In this document: positions 15,732 through 25,152 of the stretch, one piece after another
Position numbering within the stretch: the stretch's first letter is position 1
How the letters are laid out: each line of letters starts with the position of its first letter
The notes under the pieces: model-generated
What the model saw: only the letters and a program-made list of their open reading frames with translations
Told to the model about the DNA's origin: nothing
Database searches by the model: none
Source: Actinomadura xylanilytica
GTDB taxonomy: Bacteria; Actinomycetota; Actinomycetes; Streptosporangiales; Streptosporangiaceae
Length of the DNA: 64,000 bases
NCBI RefSeq assembly: GCF_030283145.1
Contig: NZ_JASNWE010000004.1
Coordinates: 985,704 to 1,049,703 of the forward strand
Direction: 5' to 3'
Made by a program: the position numbers and the translations under genes

Positions 15732-18356
15732 TCAGCCGGTGTTCTGGAGGCCGGCGGCGACGCCGTTGACCGAGAGCAGGAGCAGTTCCTCCAGGTGGCC
15801 GCGTTCGGCCTCGTCGGCGACGCCCTCGCGCAGGGCCGACAGCGCCCGGAGCTGAAGGTGGGACAGCGCGTCCACATAGGGGTTGCGCAGCTCCACCGCC
15901 CGCGAGAGGACCCTGCGGTTCTCCAGCAGCCGGTCGTGGCCGGTGACGGCCAGGACCAGCGAGCGGGTCCGGTCGTACTCGGCGAGGACGGCGGTCGACA
16001 GGTCCGGCCGGTCGCCCAGCGCCAGGTAGCGTTCGGCGATCGCCCGATCGGACTTGGCCAGGCTCATCTCGGCGTTGTCGAGCAGCGCCGCGAACAGCGG
16101 CCACGCCTCGTACGCCTCGCGCAGCTCGCCGACGTCGGTCCCGCCGCCCGAGACGGCGCCGAGGCCGCTGCCGATGCCGTACCAGCCGGGCAGGTTGACC
16201 CGGGTCTGCGTCCAGGCGAACACCCACGGGATCGCGCGCAGGTCCTCCAGCCCCCGGGCGGCCTTGCGGCGCGCCGGACGCGAGCCGATGCGCAGCTCGG
16301 AGATCTCCTCCAGCGGGCTGACCCGGGCGAACCAGGCGGCGAAGCCCTCGGTCCCGATCAGCGACTGGAACGCGTCCCGGGCCGCGTCGCTGATCTTGTC
16401 GGCGAGCGGCCGGTACCGCGCCGCGGCCTCCCTGGCCCGGTCCTGGACGGCGTCCGTGGAGGCCAGCAGGACCGCGTTGGCGACCTGCTCGACGTGCCGC
16501 CGCGCGATCTCCCGGTGGCCGTACCGGGCGAAGATCACCTCACCCTGCTCGGTGACCTTGAACCGGCCCGCGACCGAGCCGGGCGCCTGGGCCAGGATCG
16601 CCCGGTTGGCCGGGCCGCCGCCGCGGCCGAGCGAGCCGCCGCGGCCGTGGAACAGGGTCAGCGTGATCCCGTTGGCCGCCGCCCACGCGGTCAGCGCCTC
16701 CTGGGCGTCGTACAGCCGCAGGGTCGCGCTGGCCGGGCCGAGCTGCTTGGCCGAGTCGGAGTAGCCGAGCATGACCTCCAGGCGGCGGCCGGTCTCGTCC
16801 AGCCGGCGCCGGACGGCGGGGATCTCCAGCATCCCCTCCAGCACCTCGGGGGCCTGCTCCAGGTCCTCACCGGTCTCGAACAGCGGGACGACGTCCAGGA
16901 CGGGCGCGTCGTCGCCGAGCGAGGCGGCCAGCTCGTGCACGTTGGCGATGTCGGCGGCGGTGCGGGTGAACGACACGACGTAGCGGGAGCAGGCCCGCAC
17001 CCCGAACCGGCGCTGGATCCAGCCGACCACGCGCAGCGTGTCGAGGATCTCGTCGGTCATCTCGCTGTGCTCGCCGTCCGCGCGCAGCTCGGCGAGCGCC
17101 TTCTCGTGCAGCTCCGAGTGCTGCCGGATCTCCAGCTCGGCCAGGTGGAAGCCGAACGTCTCGACCTGCCAGACCAGATGCTGGATCCGCCCGTACGCCT
17201 GCCGTGCCGCGCCCGCCCCGGCCAGCGACTCCTGGACGGTCCGCAGGTCGGCGAGCAGCTCGTCCGGCGAACCGTAGGCCAGGTCGGCGTCGCGTTCGCG
17301 GGTGGCCCGGATCCGCGCCGCCGCGAACAGCAGGAACTGCCGGTGCGGCTCGCCCGGGGACCGCTTGGCGATCCCGCCGATGAGCTCGGGCTGCGCGGTC
17401 CGCGCGGCGGCCAGCGCATTGCCGAGCTCCTCGGACGGCGGCGTGGTGGACACGTGCGCGGTCAGCTCGCGGCCGACCCGTCCGCAGGTGGCCTCCAGCG
17501 CGCGCAGCACGTGCTCGGCCTGGATCACCACCGCGTCGCGGGTGACCTTGGCGGTGACGTGCGGGTTCCCGTCGCGGTCGCCGCCGATCCAGCTCCCGAA
17601 CCGCAGGAACGGCCGGACCTGCGGGGGCCGGGCGCCGGTTCCGGCGGGGTCCAGGGCCACATCGAGGGCCCGGTAGATCTGCGGCACCACCCGGAAGATC
17701 GTCTCGTCGAACGCGGCCATCGCGGTGCGGACCTCGTCGAGCGGGTCCATCTGGGCGTTGCGGCGCAGCGCGGTGCGCCACAGCAGGTCGATCTCCTCGC
17801 GCATCCGCCGCTCGACGTCGTCGCGCTCGCGCACGCCCGGCTCGGCGTTCAGCGCGGCGAGCAGGTCGCTGATCCGCTGGATCGCGGTGACGACGGCGCG
17901 GCGGCGGGCCTCGGTCGGATGCGCGGTGAAGACCGGCCGGAACTCCAGCCCCTCGACCACCCCGGCCAGCCGGTCGCCGCCGGCCGCGCGGATCTCCTCC
18001 ACCGCCGCCGCCATCGAGCCGGACACGCTCTCGCCGAGGTCCCGCTCCCGCAGCGTCCGGATGCGGTGGTGCTCCTCGGCCAGGTTGGTGAGGTGGAAGT
18101 ACACGGTGAACGCCCGCGCGACCTGCCCGGCGCGCTCCAGGGTCCAGCCGTCGACGAGCGCGGCGACCTCGGCGCCGTCGATCTCGCCCTTGCGGGCGGC
18201 GATCACGGCGTGCCGCAGCCGCTCGACGTCGTCCAGGAGATCTCTGCCCCGGTACTCGACGAGGCTGTCGCCGAGCATCGCGCCCAGCAGCCGCACATCG
18301 CGCCGCAGCGGTTCGGGCATGTCCTGCCGAAGGGTGTCACGCGTGTTCGTAGCCAC
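15732..18356 (-). CDS. ppc: phosphoenolpyruvate carboxylase
   Basis: This 874-residue enzyme carboxylates PEP to oxaloacetate, refilling the TCA cycle. Catalytic motifs: FTAHPTEARRR (first His), GSWIGGDRDGNP, LGYSDSAKQ (Lys), FHGRGGSLGRGGGP (second His and the allosteric Arg loop), and the conserved C-terminal QNTG. Length is typical for actinobacteria. The GTG at 18356 (VATNTRDTLRQ) is chosen because the family starts here and TACGCT lies 6 nt before it. It shares a 76-bp divergent region with pccB, and both transcripts look leaderless. Confidence 0.97.
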   Translation of the reverse strand: MATNTRDTLRQDMPEPLRRDVRLLGAMLGDSLVEYRGRDLLDDVERLRHAVIAARKGEIDGAEVAALVDGWTLERAGQVARAFTVYFHLTNLAEEHHRIRTLRERDLGESVSGSMAAAVEEIRAAGGDRLAGVVEGLEFRPVFTAHPTEARRRAVVTAIQRISDLLAALNAEPGVRERDDVERRMREEIDLLWRTALRRNAQMDPLDEVRTAMAAFDETIFRVVPQIYRALDVALDPAGTGARPPQVRPFLRFGSWIGGDRDGNPHVTAKVTRDAVVIQAEHVLRALEATCGRVGRELTAHVSTTPPSEELGNALAAARTAQPELIGGIAKRSPGEPHRQFLLFAAARIRATRERDADLAYGSPDELLADLRTVQESLAGAGAARQAYGRIQHLVWQVETFGFHLAELEIRQHSELHEKALAELRADGEHSEMTDEILDTLRVVGWIQRRFGVRACSRYVVSFTRTAADIANVHELAASLGDDAPVLDVVPLFETGEDLEQAPEVLEGMLEIPAVRRRLDETGRRLEVMLGYSDSAKQLGPASATLRLYDAQEALTAWAAANGITLTLFHGRGGSLGRGGGPANRAILAQAPGSVAGRFKVTEQGEVIFARYGHREIARRHVEQVANAVLLASTDAVQDRAREAAARYRPLADKISDAARDAFQSLIGTEGFAAWFARVSPLEEISELRIGSRPARRKAARGLEDLRAIPWVFAWTQTRVNLPGWYGIGSGLGAVSGGGTDVGELREAYEAWPLFAALLDNAEMSLAKSDRAIAERYLALGDRPDLSTAVLAEYDRTRSLVLAVTGHDRLLENRRVLSRAVELRNPYVDALSHLQLRALSALREGVADEAERGHLEELLLLSVNGVAAGLQNTG

Positions 18357-18362
18357 ATGCCA

Positions 18363-18368
18363 AGCGTA
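18363..18368 (-). promoter_or_regulatory. -10 hexamer for leaderless ppc
   Basis: TACGCT on the minus strand is 6 nt before the ppc GTG. It faces the pccB promoter in a 76-bp divergent region. Confidence 0.4.
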
Positions 18369-18419
18369 CTGAGCAGGGATATCGGCGCCCCGGCCGCACC
18401 CGCCGCAGCGGCGTGCGGT

Positions 18420-18425
18420 TACCCT
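18420..18425 (+). promoter_or_regulatory. -10 hexamer for leaderless carboxylase beta subunit
   Basis: TACCCT lies 7 nt before the ATG at 18433, with no Shine-Dalgarno sequence. Confidence 0.45.
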
Positions 18426-18432
18426 GGCGGGC

Positions 18433-20034
18433 ATGGCGACGGAAGCTCCTGAACCCGTGGTGGACTTCGACATCCACACGACCGCGGGCAAGATCGCAGA
18501 TCTGGAAATGCGCCGCTACGAGGCGGTGCACGCGGGCTCCGCACGCGCGGTCGAGAAGCAGCACGCCAAGGGCAAGATGACCGCCCGAGAGCGGATCGAC
18601 GCGCTGCTGGACCCCGGCTCGTTCGTCGAGTTCGACGAGATGGCGCGGCACCGCTCCACCAACTTCGGGATCGAGAAGAACCGCCCGTACGGCGACGGCG
18701 TCGTCACCGGCCACGGCACGGTCGACGGCCGCCACGTGGCGGTGTTCAGCCAGGACTTCACCGTGTCCGGCGGCTCCCTCGGCGAGGTCTTCGGCGAGAA
18801 GATCTGCAAGGTGATGGACCACGCGGTGAAGACCGGCTGCCCGGTCATCGGCATCAACGACTCCGGCGGCGCGCGGATCCAGGAGGGCGTGGCGGCCCTC
18901 GGCCTCTACGCCGAGATCTTCAAGCGGAACGTGCACGCCTCCGGCGTGATCCCGCAGATCTCCCTGGTCATGGGCCCCTGCGCGGGCGGCGCGGTGTACT
19001 CCCCCGCGATCACCGACTTCATCGTGATGGTCGACCAGACCTCGCACATGTTCATCACCGGGCCGGACGTGATCAAGACGGTCACCGGCGAGGAGGTGAC
19101 CATGGAGGAGCTCGGCGGCGCGCACTCGCACAACTCCAAGTCGGGCGTGGCGCACTACCAGGGCTCCGACGAGGGCGACGCGATCGAGTACGTCAAGGCG
19201 CTGCTGTCGTACCTGCCGTCCAACAACCTCTCCGACCCGCCCGAGCTCGGCGGCCCGGTCGACCCCGAGGAGCTGGTCGAGGAGCTCGACACGCTGGTCC
19301 CGGACTCGCCGAACCAGCCCTACGACATGCACACCGTCATCGGGCACGTGCTCGACGACGGCGAGTTCCTGGAGGTCCAGGAGCTGTTCGCGCCCAACAT
19401 CATCTGCGGCTTCGGCCGGGTCGAGGGCCACTCGGTCGGCGTCGTCGCCAACCAGCCGATGCAGTTCGCCGGGACGCTCGACATCGACGCCTCCGAGAAG
19501 GCGGCGCGGTTCGTCCGCACCTGCGACGCGTTCAACGTGCCGGTGCTGACCTTCGTGGACGTGCCCGGGTTCCTGCCCGGCACCGACCAGGAGTGGAACG
19601 GGATCATCCGGCGCGGCGCCAAGCTGCTCTACGCCTACGCCGAGGCGACCGTCCCGCTGGTCACGGTGATCACCCGCAAGGCGTACGGCGGCGCCTACGA
19701 CGTGATGGGCTCCAAGCACCTCGGCGCCGACATCAACCTGGCCTGGCCGACCGCGCAGATCGCGGTGATGGGCGCGCAGGGCGCGGTCAACATCCTGTAC
19801 CGGCGCGAGCTGGCCGCCGCCGAGAGCGCGGCCGACGCCGACGCGCGCCGCGCCGAGCTGATCACCGAGTACGAGGACACCCTCGCCAACCCCTACGTGG
19901 CGGCCGAGCGCGGCTACGTCGACAACGTGATCAAGCCGTCCGAGACGCGCGGCCAGATCGTGCGCGCGCTGCGCGCGCTGCGCGAGAAGCGCAAGACTCT
20001 CCCGCCGAAGAAGCACGGCAACATCCCGCTTTAG
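18433..20034 (+). CDS. accD5: acyl-CoA (propionyl-CoA) carboxylase beta subunit
   Basis: This 533-residue carboxyltransferase moves the carboxyl group from biotin to acyl-CoA, most likely propionyl-CoA, giving methylmalonyl-CoA. Both crotonase-like halves are present: GINDSGGARIQEG and GPCAGGAVYSPA in the first, TFVDVPGFLPGTDQE and RKAYGGAYDVMGSKH in the second. The Asp in GAYDVMG is the residue linked to propionyl specificity in Streptomyces PccB. The epsilon subunit follows 9 nt downstream. The alpha (biotin) subunit is encoded at 45123. Same order as mycobacterial accD5-accE5. Confidence 0.95.
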   Translation: MATEAPEPVVDFDIHTTAGKIADLEMRRYEAVHAGSARAVEKQHAKGKMTARERIDALLDPGSFVEFDEMARHRSTNFGIEKNRPYGDGVVTGHGTVDGRHVAVFSQDFTVSGGSLGEVFGEKICKVMDHAVKTGCPVIGINDSGGARIQEGVAALGLYAEIFKRNVHASGVIPQISLVMGPCAGGAVYSPAITDFIVMVDQTSHMFITGPDVIKTVTGEEVTMEELGGAHSHNSKSGVAHYQGSDEGDAIEYVKALLSYLPSNNLSDPPELGGPVDPEELVEELDTLVPDSPNQPYDMHTVIGHVLDDGEFLEVQELFAPNIICGFGRVEGHSVGVVANQPMQFAGTLDIDASEKAARFVRTCDAFNVPVLTFVDVPGFLPGTDQEWNGIIRRGAKLLYAYAEATVPLVTVITRKAYGGAYDVMGSKHLGADINLAWPTAQIAVMGAQGAVNILYRRELAAAESAADADARRAELITEYEDTLANPYVAAERGYVDNVIKPSETRGQIVRALRALREKRKTLPPKKHGNIPL

Positions 20035-20043
20035 GAGACTCTG

Positions 20044-20286
20044 GTGACTGCCGAAGACAGGCCGTTCCTTCAGATCGTGCGGGGCGAGCCAACGCCCGAG
20101 GAGGTCGCGGCGCTCATCGCGGTGCTCACCGCCCGCGCCCAGGCCGCGGCCACGGCGCGGGCCGGCGGCGACGGGCGCCGCCCGTCCCGCTGGGCCGACC
20201 GGTCCCGGCTGGTACGTGGCGCCGCGGGTACGGCGATGAGACCGCGCGGCCCGGGAGCGTGGCGGGCGAGCGCGCTGCCGGGGTAG
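20044..20286 (+). CDS. accE5: acyl-CoA carboxylase epsilon subunit
   Basis: This 80-residue protein begins at GTG 20044, 9 nt after the beta subunit, with TAGGAGACT as ribosome site. The N-terminal segment PFLQIVRGEPTPEEVAALIA is the hallmark of the small actinobacterial epsilon subunit that strengthens the alpha-beta carboxylase complex. A TARAQAAA helix and a basic SRWADRSRLVRG tail follow. Assignment rests on this motif and on position. Confidence 0.9.
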   Translation: MTAEDRPFLQIVRGEPTPEEVAALIAVLTARAQAAATARAGGDGRRPSRWADRSRLVRGAAGTAMRPRGPGAWRASALPG

Positions 20287-20420
20287 CCGCGACCCGCCGT
20301 GGGACGGGTCCGCCACAGAGCCTCCGAGCTGCGGTGGAACCACGTCGGGGGCGCCGATCCCGGAATGTTCCCCCGAACATGTAACCGTGGTTTCGCGCCC
20401 AGCGACGGCCTCCGCACGAA

Positions 20421-20426
20421 TAAGGT
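20421..20426 (+). promoter_or_regulatory. -10 hexamer upstream of the NYN-domain gene
   Basis: TAAGGT lies 8 nt before the ATG at 20435. The AAAGG between them might also act as a weak ribosome site, so leaderless initiation is less certain here. Confidence 0.35.
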
Positions 20427-20434
20427 GAAAGGCC

Positions 20435-21502
20435 ATGGCCACCTCGGAGTTCGTCCCACAGCCCGCGCGCTACGCCGTTTTCGTCGACGCGGGGTACCTC
20501 TACGCGGCCTCAGGTGCGCTGCTCCTCGGCTGCGGTTCGCGGCGGGAGTACCGGGTCGCGGCCGAGAAGCTCATCAAGCTGCTGACGAGCCACGCCGACG
20601 ACCAGCTGCTGGGCGAGCTGCTCCGGGTGTACTGGTTCGACGCGGCGCCCAAGCGGCAGCCGACGGTCGACCAGCGGGTGATCGCCAACCTGCCGCTGGT
20701 GAAGCTGCGGCTGGGCAACCTGAACGCGCAGGGGCAGCAGAAGGGCGTCGACGCACAGCTCCGCGCCGACCTCGAGGCGCTGGCCCGGCACCGCGCGATC
20801 ACCGACGCGGTGCTGCTGGCCGGCGACGAGGACATGCTGCCCGCGGTCGAGGCGGCGCAGCGGTACGGGGTCCGCGTGCACCTGTGGGGCGTCGAGCCGA
20901 CGCACGGGTCCAACCAGGCCGAGTGGCTGGTGTGGGAGTCCGACACCGTCGAGGTGCTGTCGGCCGACTTCCTGCGCCCCTACTTCACCAAGGCCAAAGT
21001 GCTGCCGGTACCCGCGCCGGGCACCGCCGCCGCGGCCCGCGACGCCGCCGCCGCCAACCACGCCAGCCCCGTCCCGTCGCCCGCGCAGGTGTTCGCGGGC
21101 CGCGCGCCCGCGGTGCGGCCCTCGCCGGCCGCCGCGACGGTCCGCGCCACCGTGCCCGCGACCGGGCCCACCGTGACGCCCGCCACCGTGGCGGCCACGC
21201 TGAACTCCACGCCCCTCACGCCGGGCACCGAGGGGCGGCTCGGCCCCGACCGGCACCACATGCTGGAGATCGGCGAGCATGTCGCCCAGAAGTGGATCTT
21301 CGAGCGGGGCCGGGACAACATCCGCGACCTGCTGCCCGGCCCGATCCTGCCGCCCGTCATCGACAAGGAACTGCTGATCGAGGCCGAGAAGGACCTCGGC
21401 AGCTCGCTGCGCCCCTACCAGGAGGCGCGGACCTGGCTGCGGGACGGCTTCTGGGAGCGCGTCTACCGCGAGTTCGGCATCGGCGTCGGCAAGTCCGACT
21501 GA
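20435..21502 (+). CDS. NYN (PIN-like) domain protein, putative RNase
   Basis: This 355-residue protein has an N-terminal NYN domain (residues 10-190) with the expected acidic residues in YAVFVDAGYLY, KGVDAQLRADL and LLAGDEDMLPAV, suggesting metal-dependent ribonuclease activity. An Ala/Pro/Thr-rich linker (about 195-270) follows. The conserved C-terminal domain (about 270-355: HHMLEIGEHVAQKW, RPYQEARTWLRDGFWERVYREFG) resembles a small RNA- or DNA-binding helical module. The physiological target is unknown. A TAAGGT hexamer lies 8 nt before the ATG. Confidence 0.85.
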   Translation: MATSEFVPQPARYAVFVDAGYLYAASGALLLGCGSRREYRVAAEKLIKLLTSHADDQLLGELLRVYWFDAAPKRQPTVDQRVIANLPLVKLRLGNLNAQGQQKGVDAQLRADLEALARHRAITDAVLLAGDEDMLPAVEAAQRYGVRVHLWGVEPTHGSNQAEWLVWESDTVEVLSADFLRPYFTKAKVLPVPAPGTAAAARDAAAANHASPVPSPAQVFAGRAPAVRPSPAAATVRATVPATGPTVTPATVAATLNSTPLTPGTEGRLGPDRHHMLEIGEHVAQKWIFERGRDNIRDLLPGPILPPVIDKELLIEAEKDLGSSLRPYQEARTWLRDGFWERVYREFGIGVGKSD

Positions 21503-21518
21503 CGCGCCCCGGGGCGCG
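21503..21518. terminator. palindromic hairpin between convergent genes
   Basis: A perfect 16-bp palindrome, CGCGCCCCGGGGCGCG, fills the 17-nt gap between the NYN gene and the convergent LuxR-type regulator gene. Confidence 0.5.
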
Positions 21519-21519
21519 G

Positions 21520-22179
21520 TCAGATCCGGCCGGGGACGGCCAGCCCGGTCTCGTAGGCGGCGATCACCGCCTGCGCCCGGTCGCGCAGCCCAAGCTTGGT
21601 GAGCACGTTGCTGACGTGCGTCTTCACGGTGTGCTCGCTGACCACCAGGGCCGCGGCGATCTCCCCGTTGGTCAGCCCCCGGGCGAGCAGCCGCAGCGTC
21701 TCGCGCTCGCGGGCGGTCAGCGCGTCCAGCCGTCCGGCCTGCGGGGGGCGCACCGCCGCGCCGGAGGTGAAGGCGGCGATCAGCGTGCGGGTCACCGAGG
21801 GCGCCAGCAGCGAGTCGCCGGCCGCGACCATCCGCACCGCGTGCACCAGATCGTCCCGCCGGACGTCCTTGAGCAGGAACCCGCTCGCGCCGGCGCGCAG
21901 CGCCTCGAACACGTGGTCGTCCTGACCGAACGTGGTCAGCATGATCACCCGGCAGCCGGTCTCGGCGCAGACGATCCGGGCCGCCTCGATGCCGTCCATC
22001 CCGGGCATCCGGATGTCGAGCAGCACCACGTCCGGACCGTGCTCGCGGACCGCGCCGACCGCCTCGAAGCCGTCCCCGGCCTCGGCGACGACCTCGATGT
22101 CCGGCTGCGCCGAGAGGATCATGGCGAAGCCGGCCCGGACCAGCTCCTGGTCGTCGGCGACCACGACGCGGATCGTCAT
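21520..22179 (-). CDS. NarL/LuxR-type response regulator
   Basis: This 219-residue regulator has a receiver domain with VVVADDQELVRAGF, phospho-acceptor in VVLLDIRMPGMDG (Asp near 54) and LTTFGQDDHVF. The C-terminal LuxR helix-turn-helix has LTARERETLRLLARGLTNGEIAAALVVSEHTVKTHVSNVL-type sequence. The ATG at 22179 overlaps the stop of the kinase gene (ATGA), so translation is coupled. It is the output of the kinase encoded just upstream and forms a three-gene operon with the membrane protein at 23345. Confidence 0.95.
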   Translation of the reverse strand: MTIRVVVADDQELVRAGFAMILSAQPDIEVVAEAGDGFEAVGAVREHGPDVVLLDIRMPGMDGIEAARIVCAETGCRVIMLTTFGQDDHVFEALRAGASGFLLKDVRRDDLVHAVRMVAAGDSLLAPSVTRTLIAAFTSGAAVRPPQAGRLDALTARERETLRLLARGLTNGEIAAALVVSEHTVKTHVSNVLTKLGLRDRAQAVIAAYETGLAVPGRI

Positions 22180-23348
22180 GCCATCGCCCCCGCCAGCGGC
22201 AGCCGTGCCGACACCTCGAAGCCCGGCCCGTCCGCGCGGGGCCCGGCGGACGCGGTGCCGCCGCACGCGGCGGCGCGCTCGCGGATGCCGATCAGCCCGT
22301 TGCCGCTGGAGGGCAGGCCCGTGCCCGTGCCCCGGCCGTCGTCCACGACGCTGATCATCAGGCCGTCCTCCGTCCAGTTCAACCGCACCTCGGCGCTTGC
22401 CGCGCCGGCGTGCTTGACCACGTTGGTCAGCGCCTCCTGGGCGATCCGGTACGCGGCGACGCCGGCGGCGGCCGGGAGCGGGCGGGGCTCGCCCTCGGCG
22501 GTGCAGCGTACGGTCAGGCCCGCCCCGGCGACCTGGCCGGCCAGCGCGGGCAGGTCGTCGATCGTCGGCTGCGGCGCGCGCGTCCCGTCCTCCTCCTTGA
22601 GCACGCTGAGCATGGTCCGGAGCTGGTCCAGGGCGTCGCGGCCGGTCCCGGCGATCGCGTCGAACGCGGCGGCGGCCCGGTCGGGGGCGCTGCCGATCAC
22701 CACCGGCCCGGCCTCGGCCTGCACCACCATCAGGCTGATGGAGTGGGCCAGCACGTCGTGCATGTCCCGGGCGATCCGGGCCCGCTCGCGTTCGGCGGCC
22801 CGTTCGGCGTCCACCCGGCGCTCGCGCTCCAGCCGTCCGGCGCGTTCCTCCAGGACGGCGGCCTGCGCCCGCGCCCCGGCGGCGGCCCGGCCGAGCGCGT
22901 AGACGGTCACGTAGAGGATCACGCCGCGGAACGCGGTGTTGGCCGAGCCGACGGTGACCATCCCGCCCGCGGAGAGGACGGCGAACATCGACAGCCGCAC
23001 CAGGGGACGGGAGCGGGAGGCCACGGTGTAGAGCGCGGCGAGCACGCCATACCAGAGCGGCTGCGACGCGACGTGGTCGACGGCGTCGTAGAGCGTGCCG
23101 AAGCCTGCGCAGAGGATCAGGACGGGGGCCGGGGCGCGGCGCCGCCACACCAGCGGCAGCGCCGAACCGGCCGCCGCGACGTACCCCCACCAGTGCCAGG
23201 GCTGACCCGCGTCCGGTGTGGTCAGCAGCGGCCAGATCTGGGCGAGCGTCGCGGCGGCGGCGAGCACCGCGTCCGACCAGGACGATGCCGCCAGCCGACG
23301 GAGCGGCACAAATGCTGGCATAGCGGACACAGATCGTGATTCTGTCAC
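22176..23348 (-). CDS. NarL-family sensor histidine kinase
   Basis: This 390-residue kinase has four to five membrane segments in residues 20-150 and then a coiled-coil. The HisKA_3 motif RERARIARDMHDVLAHSISL has its phospho-His in DMHDVLAH. The HATPase domain shows ALTNVVKHA and DDGRGTGTG. GTG 23348 is chosen because it overlaps the TGA of the upstream membrane-protein gene (GTGA), the same coupling as at its own 3' end. An ATG nine codons later is possible. The sensed signal is probably membrane-related. Confidence 0.92.
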   Translation of the reverse strand: MTESRSVSAMPAFVPLRRLAASSWSDAVLAAAATLAQIWPLLTTPDAGQPWHWWGYVAAAGSALPLVWRRRAPAPVLILCAGFGTLYDAVDHVASQPLWYGVLAALYTVASRSRPLVRLSMFAVLSAGGMVTVGSANTAFRGVILYVTVYALGRAAAGARAQAAVLEERAGRLERERRVDAERAAERERARIARDMHDVLAHSISLMVVQAEAGPVVIGSAPDRAAAAFDAIAGTGRDALDQLRTMLSVLKEEDGTRAPQPTIDDLPALAGQVAGAGLTVRCTAEGEPRPLPAAAGVAAYRIAQEALTNVVKHAGAASAEVRLNWTEDGLMISVVDDGRGTGTGLPSSGNGLIGIRERAAACGGTASAGPRADGPGFEVSARLPLAGAMA

Positions 23349-23911
23349 GCGTGCGCGGGGACCCGGACCGGGCGGACCAGCGGCACGAGTGCGGCGGTCA
23401 TCAGCAGTCCGGCCAGCGGCAGCAGGTCCAGGTCGACCATCGAGACCACCACGCCGAGCGTCAGCACCACCGGCGCCCACACCGGCACCACACGGACCAC
23501 CGCGAGATGGATCATCGCGGCGAGCAGGCCGAGGTAGAACAGCGGCGGCCCGGCTTCGTAGACCGCGAGCCCCACCCCGGGGACGCTCTGGACGTCGTGG
23601 AACATCCGCTGCATGTGAGCGTCGTCGGTGGCCAGGACGCCGACGATGATGTCGATGCCGATCTGCGCCATGGCGAACCCGATCCCGACGATCCCGACCA
23701 CCGCGGTCACCGTGGCGAAGCCACCGCGTCCCGCCCGCCTCCGCATCTCCAGCAGGGCGGGGACGAAGAGGACCAGCGCCGCGAGGAAGGCCGCATGCCC
23801 GGCCGTCCAGAAGAATCCGGGGCCTCGGCCGCCGATCCCGTCCACGAGGCGGACGAGCCCGTAGACGGTGGCCAAGAGCGGCGCGGCGATGAAGGGAAGG
23901 TTTCTGTTCAC
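23345..23911 (-). CDS. multi-pass membrane protein, operon partner of a two-component system
   Basis: This 188-residue protein has about six predicted membrane segments (among them LLATVYGLVRLV, AAFLAALVLFVPALL and VTAVVGIVGIGFAMAQIGI). Start is GTG 23911. Its stop overlaps the GTG of the kinase gene, so membrane protein, kinase and regulator form one coupled operon. By analogy with similar operons it may modulate the kinase or be part of the stress response it controls; the sequence shows no recognisable catalytic motif. Confidence 0.75.
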   Translation of the reverse strand: MNRNLPFIAAPLLATVYGLVRLVDGIGGRGPGFFWTAGHAAFLAALVLFVPALLEMRRRAGRGGFATVTAVVGIVGIGFAMAQIGIDIIVGVLATDDAHMQRMFHDVQSVPGVGLAVYEAGPPLFYLGLLAAMIHLAVVRVVPVWAPVVLTLGVVVSMVDLDLLPLAGLLMTAALVPLVRPVRVPAHA

Positions 23912-24001
23912 GCCCTGAATCCTCGTTCGCGCACCCCCCTCCGGACATCGCCGACACCGGCGATCTCTCCCCTCCCTCCCACGACGGAGGCACGTATGCC
24001 G

Positions 24002-25150
24002 CTACGGGCCGATGCGGTGTTCCTCGGTGTCGAGCCAGACATGCTGGCCTTCGGGCATGACCGTCAGGCCCCACCGGTCAGCGGCCGGACGGCCGAGCCC
24101 GTCCCACCATCGGTAGGCGGCCTCCACCTCACGCCACAGGTCCCGCTCCCCAGACTCCCGGACCGGAAACCGATCCGCGCCCGGCTCGTACTCCAGGCCG
24201 GCCCACGACCCCGACCACGGATCGACCAGCCACACCGTGTACGCCCCGTCGTCGTGGTGGGTAACGATCAGCTTGCAGCGCGGCACCCTGAGCCCGACCG
24301 CCAACGACACGTCGTACTCACCCAGCAGGTCGTAGGGGTGCAGATCGGTGACCGACCGGCGCGCCCGGTCCTCGTCGTGCACGTCGCGGTCGAGCGAGGC
24401 GCGCCTGCCGCGCTGGTCGCGCAGCCGCATGAACGCCACGTTCCCCACGATCCGACCCCGCATCGCGCCGTCCCGCGACACCTCGAACGACAGCAGCGCG
24501 CCGTTGTGGAAGTCGGTCGTCCACGGCACCAGCACCCGCCCACCCGGCCGAGTCTGCGACGCCCACGCATACGGCACCCGGTCGGCCGCCACCGTCGCGA
24601 TCACCCGATCGAACGGCGCGGACGACGGATACCCCAGCGCACCGTCCCCGGCCGCGACGGTGAGCTTGTAGCCCGCATTCCACAACACGGCGCGGGCGCG
24701 GTCGGCCACCTCCAGGTCCACCTCCACCGAGGTCACGTTGTCCGAGCCGAGTCGTTCGGCCAGCAACGCCGCGTTCCACCCCGTTCCCGTACCGATCTCC
24801 AGCACACTCATGCCCGGCTCGATCTCCAGCGCCGCCAGCATCAGCGCCACCACGTCCGGACGGCTGGCCGAGCTGGTGATCTCCCGGCCCGTCCGTCCCG
24901 GTCCGGCCGGAACACCGTCGTCCACCTGGGTAATGACGAAGTCGTTGGCATAGCAGCGCTCCAGCCACGCCGTTTCGTCGTCGGCACGGTCCACCGGCAC
25001 CAGCCGGTCCCCGTCCTCGACCCACACCGTGTCCGGCACGAACCGATGCCGGGGCACCGCCTCGAACGCCGTACGCCAGTCGGGTGCCAGATCGCCCGCC
25101 TCGACCAGCTCAGTGACCAGCCGCGCGGACAGCTCGGCATGATCGGCCAT
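24002..25150 (-). CDS. protein-L-isoaspartate O-methyltransferase homologue with C-terminal extension
   Basis: This 382-residue SAM-dependent methyltransferase has a PIMT-like N-terminal half: PRHRFVPDTVW, SSASRPDVVALML, and SAM motif I VLEIGTGTGWNAALLAE near residue 105. VEVDLEVADRARAVL, GDGALGYPSSAPFDRVIAT and RPGGRVLVPW follow. Ordinary repair PIMT is about 210-230 residues; here about 160 extra residues follow, as in PIMT homologues that modify peptides (graspetide, lanthipeptide and imiditide pathways). ATG 25150 is only 2 nt after a 37-codon peptide gene, with GAGAAGGA inside that gene as ribosome site. The likely role is methylation of Asp in a peptide, leading to aspartimide. Plain protein repair is the alternative. 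Confidence 0.85.
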   Translation of the reverse strand: MADHAELSARLVTELVEAGDLAPDWRTAFEAVPRHRFVPDTVWVEDGDRLVPVDRADDETAWLERCYANDFVITQVDDGVPAGPGRTGREITSSASRPDVVALMLAALEIEPGMSVLEIGTGTGWNAALLAERLGSDNVTSVEVDLEVADRARAVLWNAGYKLTVAAGDGALGYPSSAPFDRVIATVAADRVPYAWASQTRPGGRVLVPWTTDFHNGALLSFEVSRDGAMRGRIVGNVAFMRLRDQRGRRASLDRDVHDEDRARRSVTDLHPYDLLGEYDVSLAVGLRVPRCKLIVTHHDDGAYTVWLVDPWSGSWAGLEYEPGADRFPVRESGERDLWREVEAAYRWWDGLGRPAADRWGLTVMPEGQHVWLDTEEHRIGP

Positions 25151-25152
25151 CG